A stretch of DNA of 64,000 nt, taken from assembly GCF_000452705.1 (NCBI RefSeq), contig NZ_CP007014.1, positions 5,176,501-5,240,500 on the forward strand, read 5' to 3'. A program made the translations under genes and the position numbers. A model generated the notes under the pieces. That model saw nothing but the letters and a program-made list of their open reading frames with translations. It was not told where the DNA came from and did no database searches. The DNA is from Pseudomonas syringae CC1557. GTDB taxonomy: Bacteria; Pseudomonadota; Gammaproteobacteria; Pseudomonadales; Pseudomonadaceae. How positions within the stretch are numbered: the first letter of the stretch is position 1; every line of letters begins with the position of its first letter. Of this stretch, positions 20,963 through 29,396 are shown in pieces.

Positions 20963-22138
20963 TCAGACTTCTGCTGTCCGTTGGAGTCGATGCTTCTGCA
21001 CCACTAGTCCCAGCACCATCGTCGCCGGTAACAACACCAGAACCCATAACTCATCTGGATTACCGACCAACTGGCCGCCGTCGAAATTGAGCATGATCAG
21101 CGCGCACGCCAGATAAAGGCCCCACGCATCGCCATTGCGCAAGGCGTTCCACAGCGTCATGGCCATCACGACCAGAAACATCACCAACGAAGCCGCGCCG
21201 GTATACAGCCCCAACGAGACGAAGATGTTGTGCGGATGCTGGATCGGTATGCCGCCAGTCAGCGTCTTGGTGGTGTAGAAGTCGACACCGCAGCCCAATA
21301 ACCAGCCGCAGTTGCGCCACTCGCCGGTCATGATTTCAAACAGTTCGATGCGGTAAGAGTCGCCCCTGACCATCAGCAAGGCAACCCACTGTTCATCCTT
21401 CACAAGCCAGAAGCCTGCCGCTGTCACGACACCCAATGCCAGCAAGGCCACAACGGTGCGCTGCGGAAAGCGGTAGAGCGAATAAGCTGTGCAGACAAGA
21501 AACAGGAAGGCCATGCCCACCAGCGCAGTGCGGGTCTGAACGATAAAGGCTGTAAGCAGCAACGTAACGAGCACGGCACAGACCGCCTCGACCCAGCGCC
21601 GCTCCCTCGCCCACAATGGCAATGCCAGCGCAAGGCTGCACACCAGCCAGGCACTCGCGTAAATCACGTTTTGCATGCGCCCGGGAAGGATCGCCACACG
21701 CTGCCCGAACTGAAATTGTCCGGTAACCCAGCTGTGAATACTGCTGATCAGGATGTACAGGCAAATAGCCCAGAACATGCCGCGCACGAAGACTCCGCGG
21801 CGGAAGAAATCGTTGTTCGTTATGCCTGCACCCACAAAGACGAACAAGCTGACGTAGATAATGTGCTTGTAGTACTGAAACTCCTGCGCTTGCAGGGCCG
21901 GAACCAGAAAGCACGCCATGAACACGACCCAGGCAATACCCAGCGGTATCACGAAGACCCCGGCGCCACGGTATCTGATCAGGAAGAACAAACCTGGTAG
22001 AGCCGTGAATGCATAAAACAGATTATTGGTCATCTTGGCTGATGGGTTGAGAATAAAACTCAGCAGAAAGACGACGAGCACTGCAACGAAATACGTCTGT
22101 ACTTTTTTACTCGGGATAACGCTTCGGTCAACGGACAT
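20963..22138 (-). CDS. waaL: O-antigen ligase
   Basis: The 391-residue protein is strongly hydrophobic throughout, with roughly ten to twelve membrane helices. A long periplasmic loop contains GGIPIQHPHNIFVSLGLYTG; the HPHN segment is the conserved ligase motif with the essential histidine, and RTALVGMAFLF is the conserved arginine-bearing helix. WaaL joins undecaprenyl-linked O antigen to lipid A-core in the periplasmic face of the inner membrane. Its start overlaps the end of the upstream glycosyltransferase gene by 11 bases. It is the last gene of the minus-strand cluster 29093-20963. Confidence 0.9.
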   Translation of the reverse strand: MSVDRSVIPSKKVQTYFVAVLVVFLLSFILNPSAKMTNNLFYAFTALPGLFFLIRYRGAGVFVIPLGIAWVVFMACFLVPALQAQEFQYYKHIIYVSLFVFVGAGITNNDFFRRGVFVRGMFWAICLYILISSIHSWVTGQFQFGQRVAILPGRMQNVIYASAWLVCSLALALPLWARERRWVEAVCAVLVTLLLTAFIVQTRTALVGMAFLFLVCTAYSLYRFPQRTVVALLALGVVTAAGFWLVKDEQWVALLMVRGDSYRIELFEIMTGEWRNCGWLLGCGVDFYTTKTLTGGIPIQHPHNIFVSLGLYTGAASLVMFLVVMAMTLWNALRNGDAWGLYLACALIMLNFDGGQLVGNPDELWVLVLLPATMVLGLVVQKHRLQRTAEV

Positions 22139-22901
22139 TATTTAGCAACCAGCCTGCTACCAGGGCAACGAGCACAGCGACGATCAGCTTGAGGCTTTCC
22201 CGACGCTTGCGACGCTGTTTGTCCAGCCGCTCCTGCGGCACCACCACGTGCTCACCGAAACCGGTGTGCAATACGGCATCATTTTCCAGAATCAGAGCGT
22301 AACGGTTTTGCGCAGCGAATAATTGTGAAAGTTTTTTCTCGCCGCCTTGCGCAGCATAAGGCGCATGCTGTTGGTAATCAGCCAGACGGCGAAGCCCGGG
22401 ATTGAAGGAAAAACCCTGCCATTCCTGCTTGTGCGAGCCCAGCTTGTAAAACGGGATACCTTCGACCACTTCACGCTCGTTCAGATAGACATAAGGGCTG
22501 TGGATGCGCAGATCATGATTGTAGCTGCGCAACCAGACCTGCAATGCCTGGGGATCGTGCTCAAGCAAAGTCATCGACTCTTCGATGAAGTGCGGGCGAT
22601 AGAATTCCCAGTCATCTTCACAATGGAAAACCCAGGACGTCTCGATCAATGAGTACGCCGCATCGACAGAGCGCATCTGCCCCAGCTTGGGGTTGTTGAT
22701 GATAAAGCGCGTATGCGGGTGCCAGTGTTCGGGAATGCAGCCCTGGACCTGGGCATCGCCCGAGTCTTCGGTAATCAGCACATGGCGTATAGGTGCCGTA
22801 TTGAAACGGTCGAACGTTTCCAGGGTGCGCTTCAACAAGTCGAATCGACCACAACTGGTGACGACCAGCGTGATGTCGCTGTTTTCGCTGAATACCATCA
22901 T
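22128..22901 (-). CDS. Glycosyltransferase with C-terminal membrane anchor
   Basis: The 257-residue protein starts MMVFSENSDITLVVTSCGRF, a GT-A type N-terminal strand. It has a DXD-like acidic site in WVFHCEDDWEFYRPHF (CEDDW near residue 95), as in glycosyltransferases handling nucleotide sugars. Unusually, it ends with a basic stretch (LDKQRRKRRESLK) and a single helix LIVAVLVALVAGWLLNN, a tail-type anchor. By position it corresponds to the wapR (core rhamnosyltransferase) slot of P. aeruginosa, but I cannot claim sequence identity. It overlaps waaL by 11 bases. Confidence 0.75.
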   Translation of the reverse strand: MMVFSENSDITLVVTSCGRFDLLKRTLETFDRFNTAPIRHVLITEDSGDAQVQGCIPEHWHPHTRFIINNPKLGQMRSVDAAYSLIETSWVFHCEDDWEFYRPHFIEESMTLLEHDPQALQVWLRSYNHDLRIHSPYVYLNEREVVEGIPFYKLGSHKQEWQGFSFNPGLRRLADYQQHAPYAAQGGEKKLSQLFAAQNRYALILENDAVLHTGFGEHVVVPQERLDKQRRKRRESLKLIVAVLVALVAGWLLNNVR

Positions 22902-22932
22902 TCGTTCCCAATCATTGAATATTCGTAATTAA

Positions 22933-23889
22933 CTACCATCCCCACCGTGACCGCAGACGATCGACCCAGCTCAACGCTGGCATGCTGCGCAGTGGCGAAT
23001 GCATGGCATCCACAATGGCTTTTCCAAGGGCGTGGAATGTAAAGCGTTCCTCGACCAAAGTCTGCCCATTACGGGATATTTCGCTGGCCAGCGCGGTGTT
23101 CTCGCGCAACTGCGCCAGCTTTTCACGAAGTTGGGGAATGTCGCGGTAAAGCACAATATTGTGCATGTCCACGAAGCCTAGCGCGCGATTCTCTTCGGCG
23201 CCCTGATCGAAGGCCAGCAGCACACAACCGCAGGCCATAGCCTCGAAATTCTTGATCATGTATTCGCCCATGCCGACATCGGCACTGACGAAAAAGCGGA
23301 TGCGATTGAGGGTGTCGCAATACTCTTCCCCGGACTTGGTGCGCGTGACGAGCAGATTTTCGACCTGCCCCAACTCGTCCAGCAATGCCTTGCGACCGCT
23401 GTAAGCCACGCTGTTGGTGCTGCCCACAAAAGCCAGTTCGATGTCACGCTCGCGCGCTTGCAGCTGCAACAGGCTTTGGTCATAGCCCTTGGGCACGAAC
23501 ACCGCATCGAAGCCTTCTTCGCGCAGGCGTTCGCTGACCATGAAACCCGAACAGATCACCCGCGCCCAGGGCAGCTTGCGATAGTGCGCGCTGAACTTGC
23601 CGGTGTACTTGCAAGGGATGTAATTCTGGTAGGCATCGTGTTCAAGAATGACCAGATTGGGAATCGTGCGAATGAACCCGACCTGACGCACTTCCTGCTT
23701 GAAGCGCAGGAAAAACACGATCCGGTCATAACGGGTGACGTCTACTTCACGGCGGAAATAGCCACGCAGGTTGCGCTGCTCATCAGAGCTCAGCCAATGC
23801 ACCTCACAATCGCAATGCGCGGCGATGCCTTCATAGAGACGGTCCAGAATGGCCCGCTGCTCTTTCTGGACCAGAAGTAGAACTTTCAT
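22933..23889 (-). CDS. ssg: Family 1/4-like glycosyltransferase (Ssg-like)
   Basis: The 318-residue soluble protein begins MKVLLLVQKEQRAILDRLYE. Its C lobe (EYMIKNFEAMACGCVLLAFD) contains the glutamate-bearing donor-binding motif of GT-B enzymes (FEAMACG). In Pseudomonas the gene next to the waaL/wapR pair is ssg, a cell-surface-sugar glycosyltransferase needed for LPS core/O antigen and surface properties; the symbol rests on position and general likeness. The neighbours on both sides are LPS genes on the same strand, with a 31-base gap downstream. Confidence 0.75.
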   Translation of the reverse strand: MKVLLLVQKEQRAILDRLYEGIAAHCDCEVHWLSSDEQRNLRGYFRREVDVTRYDRIVFFLRFKQEVRQVGFIRTIPNLVILEHDAYQNYIPCKYTGKFSAHYRKLPWARVICSGFMVSERLREEGFDAVFVPKGYDQSLLQLQARERDIELAFVGSTNSVAYSGRKALLDELGQVENLLVTRTKSGEEYCDTLNRIRFFVSADVGMGEYMIKNFEAMACGCVLLAFDQGAEENRALGFVDMHNIVLYRDIPQLREKLAQLRENTALASEISRNGQTLVEERFTFHALGKAIVDAMHSPLRSMPALSWVDRLRSRWGW

Positions 23890-23919
23890 GGTTTTCCTTG
23901 CAGTACTGCGCCTGCTGAA

Positions 23920-25359
23920 TCAGATATCACGGCTGCACCAGAACAACTCGTGCCGTCGCACCGCTTTGCGGAAGAATTCGTTTTCACCCTCAGCCGGCCA
24001 GCGGCGACCGGCCAAAATACGCTGCAAGGAGCGACGCATACGACGCTTGAACGGCATTGGCGGCTGCAGGTCATGCATCATGCCCAGCGCCATCGCCTTG
24101 TCTCTTTGGGTCTCAACCGACAATTGAAGGCTGTACGGCACCAGCGGCAGCTGGCCATCGAACACTGGTGGCAGGCTGATGCCCGTGTAGGCATCGCCCA
24201 TCGGCCAGCGGTCGTTGTCGTGCAGGTGGTTGGCGTAACCAAGCAGCACGTCTGGCTGCCATTCAAGCCCGACCAGCGCTTCACGCACCGCCGCCTGGGC
24301 GCAGATATGGTCGGGATGCGGATCGATGGCCGGGTGCGGCATGACAATAACCTGTGGCCTGGCCTTGAGGATCAGCGTGCGCAGGTCGGCCAGCAAATTG
24401 TTCCAGGTCGGCTGGCCGTCATCGCCGGGCAACGACAGGGTATTGAACTGACGGAACAACCGGGTATCGGTCAGCTCAGCCTCTCGCGACCCGACCGGCG
24501 TGTCCGGTGCCGCTTGCATGGCGGGCAGTTGCAGGCAGAAATAACCCAACTGCACACACTGCGACTCGGGCACACCGCCCCAGCGCGCTACCGCAATGCT
24601 GTCCCAGGCCCGCAGGCGGCCCTTCATGCGCGCAGCCTCGGCGCGCTGCATGCCCATCTGTTGGTAATGCTCGGCTTCGATTTCACCGGCGGTCAGCGTG
24701 ACAATCCATGCTTCCTCGGCCTGACTGTACAGCCCGAACGCGGCCAGTTCGGCATCGTCGGCGTGCGGCGCAATGACCATGACACGCTGCTGGCGCGCGT
24801 CTGGCTGACGAAACAGCCAGAGGCGCGGCGCAGCTGAAAGACCACAGAAACGCCCGCGCAAATGCAGCACACCAGCGGCCAGCGGCTCGCCGAGCCCGGT
24901 CAGGTTCAGATAACGCACACCGGAGACACCACGCTCGAAAGCCTGCCGGTCGTGTAAACCCAGCCCGCGCAACTCGACGAACGGATCGAGAAAACGCCCC
25001 AGCCACGTGCTTTTGATCGTCAGCGCCAGGATCAGCGTCTCGTCGCCTGCCAGTTGCAGCGGTTTACTCAGTACCAGCTTGCCACTGTCGAAATGCACGT
25101 CTGGCACTTCGCTGTCGGCAGGAAAGGTGTACTGATAATCGTCGGATGGCGAGTAGAACAGATGATCGGCAAACCATGCTTCATGAGCGATCCATGCACA
25201 AAACGCCAGAACCGGTGCCAGCCACCAGGCAACCCATACACCGAGAGCAATCAACAGAAACAGACCACCCAGCAACGCCAGCCGCTTGTTACGGCGATGG
25301 CGTTTGAGCAACTGTTGCTTGCGGCTCAAAGCTGGAACACCGGAACGGGGTTGCACCAT
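23920..25359 (-). CDS. dnpA: PIG-L family de-N-acetylase, membrane anchored
   Basis: The 479-residue protein carries a hydrophobic N-terminal region (LALLGGLFLLIALGVWVAWW near residue 30). An extended middle part follows, then the PIG-L zinc motif VIAPHADDAELAAFG and, later, the paired motif HPAIDPHPDHICAQAAV. PIG-L enzymes remove the acetyl group from N-acetylated sugars. In P. aeruginosa the gene at this place is dnpA, a predicted LPS de-N-acetylase reported to affect fluoroquinolone persistence; I use the symbol on synteny. Its first 34 bases overlap the end of the mig-14 gene. Confidence 0.78.
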   Translation of the reverse strand: MVQPRSGVPALSRKQQLLKRHRRNKRLALLGGLFLLIALGVWVAWWLAPVLAFCAWIAHEAWFADHLFYSPSDDYQYTFPADSEVPDVHFDSGKLVLSKPLQLAGDETLILALTIKSTWLGRFLDPFVELRGLGLHDRQAFERGVSGVRYLNLTGLGEPLAAGVLHLRGRFCGLSAAPRLWLFRQPDARQQRVMVIAPHADDAELAAFGLYSQAEEAWIVTLTAGEIEAEHYQQMGMQRAEAARMKGRLRAWDSIAVARWGGVPESQCVQLGYFCLQLPAMQAAPDTPVGSREAELTDTRLFRQFNTLSLPGDDGQPTWNNLLADLRTLILKARPQVIVMPHPAIDPHPDHICAQAAVREALVGLEWQPDVLLGYANHLHDNDRWPMGDAYTGISLPPVFDGQLPLVPYSLQLSVETQRDKAMALGMMHDLQPPMPFKRRMRRSLQRILAGRRWPAEGENEFFRKAVRRHELFWCSRDI

Positions 25360-26222
25360 CGGTCCTTGTACTCGCGGTCGGCACGACCAAAGGAAAAACG
25401 CAATGATTTGCCCAGCGCCCGGGCGTCTTCCCAGGCGGATTGGGTATTGACGAAGCTCAGCACACTGCCCGGACTGAAATCACGGGTTTCGGGATCAACG
25501 CCACCGTTGACGTACTCGATGCTGACCCACTGCGGCGCTTCAACGCGGTACACCAGTTGAATGGCGATGGGCGCGTCGTTGAGAAACACTACCGAGCCGA
25601 TCAGCAGCTCGCGCAACAACTCGATGACCTCGGCCTTGTGCCGGGCGCCAGTGGCCTCAAAGCCCCAGCGACGCTGGAACAGATCGCAATACATGCTCGC
25701 CAGCTCGGCACTGCTGAATTCGCTGACAGGCCGTACCGAGCCGCCAGCCTCTTCAAGCAGACGAAGTTCGCGACGCTGGTTGTAGCGGAATTTCTTCGAC
25801 AGCTCTTCAGGCGTGCGTGCCATTGCCAGTGATTCGGCCTGCGGTTTGAACGTGCTGATTCGGCCTTCGTTGAGCGCAGAGACGTAGCGAGCCCGATGGC
25901 GAACCGGCACCTGAACGTCCTCGGCCACCGGAAGAATCAGCTCGGCATTGCCCAGATCGAACAGGCCTTTTTTGCCGTGACGTTTGAGCTCGTCCTTGGA
26001 GAGCGCCAGCGAGCGCCCCCAAGTGGCAATCGCGGCCTTTACTTCACCGCCCTGTTCCCAGGCCAGGTAGCGCACCGCGATGCCGGCAAACTCGGACAGG
26101 CGTGCAACGACCAGCGGGTGAGTGGCCACACTGCCACCCAATTGCTGCCAGGCCTGCTCATAAGCCGCGGCATCGATCGGCACCCAGCCACGCTCGCGCC
26201 AGCCTTTGAATCGATTGAGCAT
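25326..26222 (-). CDS. mig-14: Mig-14 family protein
   Basis: The 298-residue protein resembles Mig-14, a GNAT-like family: FKGWRERGWVPIDAAAYEQA at the start, ELSKKFRYNQRRELRLLEEA in the middle, and SFGRADREYKDRWCNPVPVF at the end. The WCNP ending is typical. Mig-14 in Salmonella and P. aeruginosa contributes to resistance to antimicrobial peptides, and it is found in the same LPS cluster in P. aeruginosa. Similarity to the FemX/GNAT fold suggests acyl or aminoacyl transfer, but no reaction is proven. Coupled by overlap at both ends (1 base with wapH, 34 bases with the deacetylase gene). Confidence 0.85.
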   Translation of the reverse strand: MLNRFKGWRERGWVPIDAAAYEQAWQQLGGSVATHPLVVARLSEFAGIAVRYLAWEQGGEVKAAIATWGRSLALSKDELKRHGKKGLFDLGNAELILPVAEDVQVPVRHRARYVSALNEGRISTFKPQAESLAMARTPEELSKKFRYNQRRELRLLEEAGGSVRPVSEFSSAELASMYCDLFQRRWGFEATGARHKAEVIELLRELLIGSVVFLNDAPIAIQLVYRVEAPQWVSIEYVNGGVDPETRDFSPGSVLSFVNTQSAWEDARALGKSLRFSFGRADREYKDRWCNPVPVFQL

Positions 26223-27352
26223 CAGGCCCCCGCCGTCAGGCTGGAGACTTGCGGCAAGCGCCAGAAGACATCGCGTACCGCATGATCGGAAAAGCGTTCA
26301 CGCAAGCGCAGCAGCATACGTTCGGCGCAATCCTGACGCTGCTCGTCGTCAAGCCCCGCCATGTGCAGCAGGCCATGCGCCAGGCTGTGAACATCGCCCA
26401 ACGGGAACAGCAAGCCGACATCTTCGACCACTTCCTTCGCGCCGCCGCACGAGGTCGCAACCAGTGGCACACCAGCCACCATCGCTTCCAGAAGCACCAT
26501 GCCGAACGGCTCGTGGTCCGAACTCAACGCGAACACATTGAACGCCTTGAAGTAGCGGCGCGCGTCAGGCACCTGTCCCAGGAACAGCACCTGAGCGCCA
26601 ATGCCCAGTTCCAGCGCCAGTGCCTTGAGGGTTTCTTCAAGACGGCCCTTGCCGAGAATCACCAGTTGGCTGTTCTCGGGAAGGCTGGGCAGTGCCTCGG
26701 CAAAACCGCGCAACAGCGTGGCCTGATCCTTGTCTGGATGCAGACGGCCGACGTTGCCGACAATCCATGCTGACTGCGATAACCCCAGCTCTGCGCGCGC
26801 ATCTTCAACAGAAAACTGGCTGCCCTGAAGTTGCTCGACATCGATGCGGTTGTACAAGGTCTGAATGCGCTCGGCCGGCCACTTCGGCAGGCTGTTGCGC
26901 ATATCATCGCGCACTGCATCAGAGACACCGAGCAGGCTCAGGCGCTTGCGAAACAGGGTGGCGAACAATTTGCGCGTTCGACGCTTGTAGTCGCCGAACG
27001 CATGGTGCACGCCGATCACTGGCAGGCTGGTCGCCAGCAGCGCGATGTACACCGGCTTGAAACGGTGGGCGATGCAGAAGCTGAAACTGCGCGTGGCGGC
27101 GATTTTGCGCAGATCACGGATAGCGCCCAGCTTCAGGCCACGAATGGCGCTGGAGCTGTACTCCATGAACAGCACTTCGTCCGAACCGCAGTCAGCGACC
27201 ACATCAGGGTCGGCGGCGCCAGTCAGAAACACCGTCGTCACTCGATAGCCCTTGCCGGCGAACAGGCTGGCGTATTGCCGCGCGCAGTCCAGAAACGGCC
27301 CGTCATAGCCGTGGCAGAACTGCAGCACGTGACGTTCAGCCGAGCGTGTCAT
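26222..27352 (-). CDS. wapH: LPS core glycosyltransferase, GT4 family (WapH-like)
   Basis: The 376-residue GT-B protein has an N domain with VLQFCHGYDGPFLDCARQYA and the loop IGVHHAFGDYKRR. Its C domain has the donor-binding segment IVGNVGRLHPDKDQATLLRG and the EX7E motif HEPFGMVLLEAMVAGVPLVA. It acts in the cytoplasm on the growing core. The symbol follows the P. aeruginosa order carbamoyltransferase-wapH-mig-14. It overlaps the carbamoyltransferase gene by 17 bases. Confidence 0.83.
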   Translation of the reverse strand: MTRSAERHVLQFCHGYDGPFLDCARQYASLFAGKGYRVTTVFLTGAADPDVVADCGSDEVLFMEYSSSAIRGLKLGAIRDLRKIAATRSFSFCIAHRFKPVYIALLATSLPVIGVHHAFGDYKRRTRKLFATLFRKRLSLLGVSDAVRDDMRNSLPKWPAERIQTLYNRIDVEQLQGSQFSVEDARAELGLSQSAWIVGNVGRLHPDKDQATLLRGFAEALPSLPENSQLVILGKGRLEETLKALALELGIGAQVLFLGQVPDARRYFKAFNVFALSSDHEPFGMVLLEAMVAGVPLVATSCGGAKEVVEDVGLLFPLGDVHSLAHGLLHMAGLDDEQRQDCAERMLLRLRERFSDHAVRDVFWRLPQVSSLTAGA

Positions 27353-29093
27353 ATGCCTCGACGCCCTCTTTGACCACCAGAATGTCTTCCATGATCAGGT
27401 ACTCCAGATCCGAGCCGAAGAACATGTTCAGGGCATCGGTCGGCGAGCAGATCATCGGTTCGCCACGGCGGTTCAGCGAGGTGTTCAGCGAAACGCCGTT
27501 GCCGGTCAGGTTTTCCAGCGCCTTCATCATGTCGTAGTAGCGCGGGTTGTACTCGCGCTTGAGCACCTGGGCACGTGAAGTGCCGTCTTCGTGAACGACT
27601 TCCGGCACGCGGGTCTTCCACTCTTCGGCGACTTCGAACGTGAACGTCATGAACGGCGCAGGGTGATCGATCTTGATCATCTGGGGCGCAACGGTGTCGA
27701 GCATCGACGGGCAGAAAGGCCTCCAGCGCTCGCGGAACTTGATCTGGTGGTTGATGCGGTCAGCCACGCCGGTAACGCTCGGGCAACCGATGATCGAACG
27801 ACCGCCCAGCGCGCGCGGACCGAACTCCATACGGCCCTGGAACCAGGCAACCGGGTTGCCCTTGACCATGATCTCGGCAATCCGCTCTGGCGTATTGTCG
27901 ATCTGGCGCCAGACCGGCTTGCTCGGGTGACGCGCACAGGCTGCAATCACGTCTTCGTTGCTGTAGGAAGGGCCGAGGTAGACGTGTTCCATCTTCTCGA
28001 CCGGCACACCACGGGCGTGCGATACATAAGCCGCAGCGCCCACTGCCGTGCCGGCATCGCCGGACGCGGGCTGGACGAACAGTTCCTTGACTTCAGGACG
28101 GGCGATGATGCGCTGGTTGAGCTTGACGTTCAGCGCACAGCCACCGGCAAAGGCGATCTTGCCGGTTTCCTTGAGGATGTCACCCAGGTAGTGGTCCATC
28201 ATCTGCAACGCAAGCTTTTCGAACAGCGCCTGCATGCTCGCGGCGTAATGGATGTACGGCTCGTCGGCCACATCGCCGACGCGTTTCGGGCCGAGCCATT
28301 CGATCAGCTTCGGCGAGAAGTAGAAGCCCTTGCCGTTCTCTTTATAGCGACGCAGGCCGATCACGTTGGCCAGCTCGGTATTGATGATCAGCTCGCCGTT
28401 TTCGAAAGTCGCCAGACGCGAAAAGTCGTACTTGCTGGCATCGCCATACGGCGCCATGCCCATGACCTTGAATTCGCCGTCGAGCATCTCGAAACCGAGA
28501 AATTCGGTGATCGCGCCGTACAGGCCGCCCAGCGAATCCGGATCGAAGAATTCCTTGATCTTGTGGATCTTGCCGTTTTCACCGTAGCCGAAGAAGGTCG
28601 TGGCGTACTCGCCCTTGCCGTCGATGCCCATGATTGCGGTTTTCTCGGTGAAACCGGAGCAGTGGTAAGCGCTGGACGCGTGGGCCAGGTGATGCTCGAC
28701 CGGCTCGATCTTGATCTTTCTCGGATCGAAGCCCAGTTGCTCAAGGCACCAGACAATCTTGTTGCGATAGCGCTTGTAACGGCGGTTGCCCATCAGCAGC
28801 GCGTCGAGGGCGCGATCCGGGGCATACCAGTAACGCTTGGCATAGTGCCAGCGGGCTTTGCCGAACAGGCTGATAGGGGCGAACGGAATCGCGACCACAT
28901 CGACATCCGATGGCTTGATGCCTGCCTGCTCCAGACAGAACTTCGCCGACTCGTAGGGCATGCGGTTCTTTGCGTGCTTGTCGCGAACGAAGCGTTCTTC
29001 TTCGGCTGCTGCGACCAGCTTGCCGTCGATATAAAGCGCTGCGGAAGGATCATGGCTAAGGGCGCCGGACAGGCCAAGGATCGTCAATGCCAC
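27336..29093 (-). CDS. Carbamoyltransferase (NodU/CmcH family), LPS core
   Basis: With a GTG start at 29093 the protein has 585 residues beginning (M)ALTILGLSGALSHDPSAAL. GAGG stands upstream, and the longer open frame to 29273 adds a non-conserved leader. It has the actin-like Kae1/NodU domain with the histidine metal motif VEHHLAHASSAYH, the segment FAGGCALNVKLNQ, and the YrdC-like C part with MEFGPRALGGRSI. Enzymes of this family transfer carbamoyl from carbamoyl phosphate to a sugar hydroxyl via a carbamoyl adenylate. In P. aeruginosa the core heptose carries a carbamoyl group, making this the likely enzyme. It is the first gene of the minus-strand cluster. Confidence 0.9.
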   Translation of the reverse strand: MALTILGLSGALSHDPSAALYIDGKLVAAAEEERFVRDKHAKNRMPYESAKFCLEQAGIKPSDVDVVAIPFAPISLFGKARWHYAKRYWYAPDRALDALLMGNRRYKRYRNKIVWCLEQLGFDPRKIKIEPVEHHLAHASSAYHCSGFTEKTAIMGIDGKGEYATTFFGYGENGKIHKIKEFFDPDSLGGLYGAITEFLGFEMLDGEFKVMGMAPYGDASKYDFSRLATFENGELIINTELANVIGLRRYKENGKGFYFSPKLIEWLGPKRVGDVADEPYIHYAASMQALFEKLALQMMDHYLGDILKETGKIAFAGGCALNVKLNQRIIARPEVKELFVQPASGDAGTAVGAAAYVSHARGVPVEKMEHVYLGPSYSNEDVIAACARHPSKPVWRQIDNTPERIAEIMVKGNPVAWFQGRMEFGPRALGGRSIIGCPSVTGVADRINHQIKFRERWRPFCPSMLDTVAPQMIKIDHPAPFMTFTFEVAEEWKTRVPEVVHEDGTSRAQVLKREYNPRYYDMMKALENLTGNGVSLNTSLNRRGEPMICSPTDALNMFFGSDLEYLIMEDILVVKEGVEAYDTLG

Positions 29094-29396
29094 TGGGTCT
29101 AGCCTCTTTGTCTGCACACAGGCGCATCGCGCCCGAGAAAAGGTGTGCCCCCGCACAGCAGGCTGAGGGCAGCTAAAGGGCGGGATTATAACGTAATGGC
29201 CGAAGATTGGCTCGACGGCCTGAAATGTCCCCACAAGGCGCTCGCCAGACGCTGTAAGAAACGTCTCTTTCACCGCACTCGATAACTATCTATGACGTGT
29301 CCCCCGCTGCGTTTGATTAATTGAGGCCCATTAATAGCCGGCCCGAAGGCCGCCGCTCAAACCTCAGCGCCCCGAGCGCGCAATGGGAAAACCCTC
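29094..29396. promoter_or_regulatory. Divergent control region between the LPS cluster and the toxin-like gene
   Basis: This 303-base gap separates divergent genes. On the minus strand a TATAAT (29190-29185) is a possible -10 for the carbamoyltransferase operon, though no good -35 is seen. On the plus side, GCCCATTAATAGCCGGCCC and GGCCGCCGCTC include a GGCC-rich inverted repeat close to the toxin-like start. No gene is apparent. Confidence 0.35.
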
